From Eubacterium sp. (GTDB taxonomy: Bacteria; Bacillota; Clostridia; Lachnospirales; Lachnospiraceae), in assembly GCA_017477505.1 (NCBI GenBank), contig JAFUVQ010000013.1:1-64000 (forward strand): 64,000 nucleotides of DNA, in the 5' to 3' direction. Below are positions 62,525 through 64,000 of the stretch, one piece after another (position 1 is the stretch's first letter; each line of letters starts with the position of its first letter). The notes under the pieces were generated by a model. The model was not told where the DNA came from and made no database searches. It worked only from the letters and a program-made list of their open reading frames with translations. Made by a program: the position numbers and the translations under genes.

Positions 62525-63358
62525 TTACAGTGTTGAAAGAATCTGCAGAGCATTATTCTTTCTGATCAGCTTGAAATGCTCTCCAAAGAAATCCTTCGTT
62601 GCATAAGTGAAGCGGCATTGTACTGCAAACTCATCCAGGAGACTGCAGGTCTTGGCGAAGTCGGATTTCCTGTCGTAATCGCACTCAAGGAAAAGATAAT
62701 ACTTTCCGTCACGCTCATTCTTATAAAGCGTATTTGTGCTGTGGTATATCTTTCTGACCATGTGTGAAACCTTTATGACATCACGAAGGCTCTTAAATGC
62801 ATAGACGGCTCTGCTGATCTCTTCCGGCTTCGGAATACGTGCCGGATTTGTCGGACCTACCGCAGGAACAGCATTCTCCTGATCACGCCTGCCCTCTACC
62901 TGATTCTTTAATTCCTTGAGGAAATTGTTAAGTGGGACCATATCTTTTCCGAGTTCATCCGGAGTTTCATCGGCAAGCCCATCTGACACCTCTTCCAATG
63001 TATCATTATTGGAAATGTCTATATCATCCTCAGAAATCTCACCGCTGTATTCTCCGTCGGACGCTCCCGTAAAACGTGAGAATTTCACGTCAAGCTCTTC
63101 AGGATTATCAACCTTCGTAATATTAAGTATAAGATTTCCGGACCGGTCCGGAATAGCCTCGATCATTATAGGAGTAGAATCAACTTCAAAACCCACTTCC
63201 TCTTCTGCCTGCTTCATCAGCTCAGCAAAAAGTTCTCTTGCTTTCTCTGAACCATAGGCAAGCTCGGAAATCATGATCTTCTTCTCTTCTAGATCGGCTC
63301 TGTCGAGTGTACAACGTATTTTATTTTCACTAAGTCTCTCTATCTTCAATATCATCAC
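62525..63358 (-). CDS. mecA: Adapter protein MecA
   Basis: MecA delivers substrates to ClpC-ClpP. 277 residues: an N-terminal domain (MILKIERLSENKIRCTLDRA, then FAELMKQAEEEVGFEV), an acidic linker (EYSGEISEDDIDISNNDTLE in part), and a C-terminal domain with FKSLRDVIKVSHMV and YLFLECD. Related family members are 210-230 residues; the linker is longer here. It lies downstream of a 480-bp region with hairpins. Confidence 0.88.
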   Translation of the reverse strand: MMILKIERLSENKIRCTLDRADLEEKKIMISELAYGSEKARELFAELMKQAEEEVGFEVDSTPIMIEAIPDRSGNLILNITKVDNPEELDVKFSRFTGASDGEYSGEISEDDIDISNNDTLEEVSDGLADETPDELGKDMVPLNNFLKELKNQVEGRRDQENAVPAVGPTNPARIPKPEEISRAVYAFKSLRDVIKVSHMVRKIYHSTNTLYKNERDGKYYLFLECDYDRKSDFAKTCSLLDEFAVQCRFTYATKDFFGEHFKLIRKNNALQILSTL

Positions 63359-63856
63359 CCCCTGTCACCTGTCGCTAAATCAAACATGTTTTTACGAACA
63401 TGCTTCGCGCCGAGCGCGGGTACGAAAAAATCACCCTGTATTATGGTTAGCAATAGTTTATCACAAATTCATTTTCTGTAAAGAAAAAAATGAAAAATCG
63501 GACAAAAATGACAGTAGGTGTTGCTTTTTGCTAGTATTACTGTCATTTATTTGATTTTTGTTTTTGTTTGTAGTATGTTCCACATACCATCCTCCAAAAA
63601 TGGAAACAGCGAAGTAAAAAGCGGTAGGCGGGAAATATAAATACATCACAAGACACACCTTAATATCCGCAAGTTTACTTTCGCTGCTCCATGAGGATAA
63701 GGATTCTCGTATGCAGCCCGGAGTCCGGCGAAGCCCGGAAAATAGTCCGGACCAGGCTGCCAACTATAAAGAAGAAAGGGGGAATGCCCATGTAAAAACT
63801 TTTGCTGCCCGTTGATTTGAATTAATAGAGTTTATTACACAGTTAAAATACCAAAC
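63359..63856. other. Gene-poor region with hairpins upstream of mecA
   Basis: No convincing gene. AAATGACAGTA (63506-63516) pairs with TACTGTCATTT (63538-63548) and can act as a minus-strand terminator (TTTTTGTCCGATTTTTC follows). Around 63713-63760 GCAGCC/GGCTGC encloses GTCCGG/CCGGAC, which may be part of an unidentified structured RNA. The rest is AT-rich. Confidence 0.4.
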
Positions 63857-63893
63857 CAAAAAGCCGGAGACGTTATGTCCTCCGGCTTTCTTT
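63857..63893 (-). terminator. Terminator after the ferredoxin gene
   Basis: AAAGCCGGAG / CTCCGGCTTT with a 10-nt loop. On the minus strand the stem ends in TTTTTGG, 15 bp past the ferredoxin stop. Confidence 0.88.
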
Positions 63894-63907
63894 AGTCTAA
63901 GTAATAA

Positions 63908-64000
63908 TTAACCCTCTGAAATGCAGCTTACAGGGCATCCGCCTGCACATGCACCACAGCTGATGCAGCTGTCAGGATCGATAACAAATGTTCCACCGTT
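63908..64000 (-). CDS. 4Fe-4S ferredoxin (C-terminal fragment at window edge)
   Basis: Only the last 30 codons lie in the window (DPDSCISCGACAGGCPVSCI and the final SEG). The CxxCxxCxxxC motif indicates a bacterial 2[4Fe-4S] ferredoxin's second cluster; the rest lies beyond position 64000. It probably carries electrons for fermentation enzymes. Confidence 0.9.
   Translation of the reverse strand, partial: NGGTFVIDPDSCISCGACAGGCPVSCISEG

Noticed and set aside
63461..63763. 100-codon reading frame before mecA
   Set aside because: The composition is unlike a protein, it spans hairpins and a terminator, and no RBS supports it.

Overview
The window looks like a chromosomal segment of a fermentative, low-to-mid GC Gram-positive anaerobe of the Clostridia, most likely a Lachnospiraceae relative. 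The grounds are pyruvate formate-lyase with its activase, S-layer-homology surface proteins, a CIRCE-controlled Hsp20, MecA, a threonine T-box, long-form HPF and the Clostridia-like order of genes. The assignment comes from gene content only; no database was searched. There is no prophage, CRISPR array or rRNA operon. Most of it is conserved housekeeping DNA with accessory islands.

Layout. 1-400: two serine tRNA genes. 470-10.4k (minus strand): a tRNA-modification cluster (tsaE, tsaB, rimI, rnz, tsaD) that ends with ispD and is interrupted by an HTH-Uma2 gene and two S-layer-homology surface proteins. 10.6-13.3k: lysC and hom. 13.4-16.2k: a repeat-rich membrane protein, cheW and an IS607-type element with an intact TnpB and a collapsed TnpA. 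16.2-23.4k: prfB with its programmed frameshift, secA, a zinc-ribbon membrane protein, hpf and an NlpC/P60 cell-wall hydrolase. 23.7-25.8k (plus strand): a small membrane protein, the tsaC/Sua5 gene and rpiB. With tsaD, tsaB and tsaE this completes the bacterial t6A gene set inside the window.

25.9-28.8k: a NarL-type response regulator and its histidine kinase on either side of pflA. 28.9-32.2k: a 1105-residue secreted repeat protein. 32.4-37.3k: an ABC exporter cassette and an orphan two-TM ectodomain protein. 37.5-39.3k: a P1-family peptidase and an LppM-like lipoprotein. 39.5-42.2k: pyruvate formate-lyase in pieces: a 682-residue catalytic body without the glycyl-radical domain, a separate 79-residue glycyl-radical polypeptide, and between them a cysteine-containing 72-residue paralogue. 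42.6-44.8k: a DUF1858 redox protein overlapping transketolase. 44.9-48.9k: a MacAB-like efflux system. 49.1-52.2k: a threonine T-box followed by surE and thrS. 52.3-53.5k: a Kef/CPA2 antiporter. 53.8-56.3k: a GH16-GH5 beta-glucan pair. 56.4-64k: hsp20 with CIRCE, pyrC, pyk, a Q/G-rich membrane protein, serine acetyltransferase, mecA and the end of a ferredoxin gene.

The most unusual points are the apparently obligate two-polypeptide pyruvate formate-lyase, with a dispersed palindromic repeat lying exactly at the break; an EF-Tu domain-2-like barrel in a secreted S-layer-homology protein; a duplicated element in which a terminator's 3' arm seems to double as the -35 box of the next promoter (hom and secA); and several families of tandem or dispersed hairpin repeats between genes.
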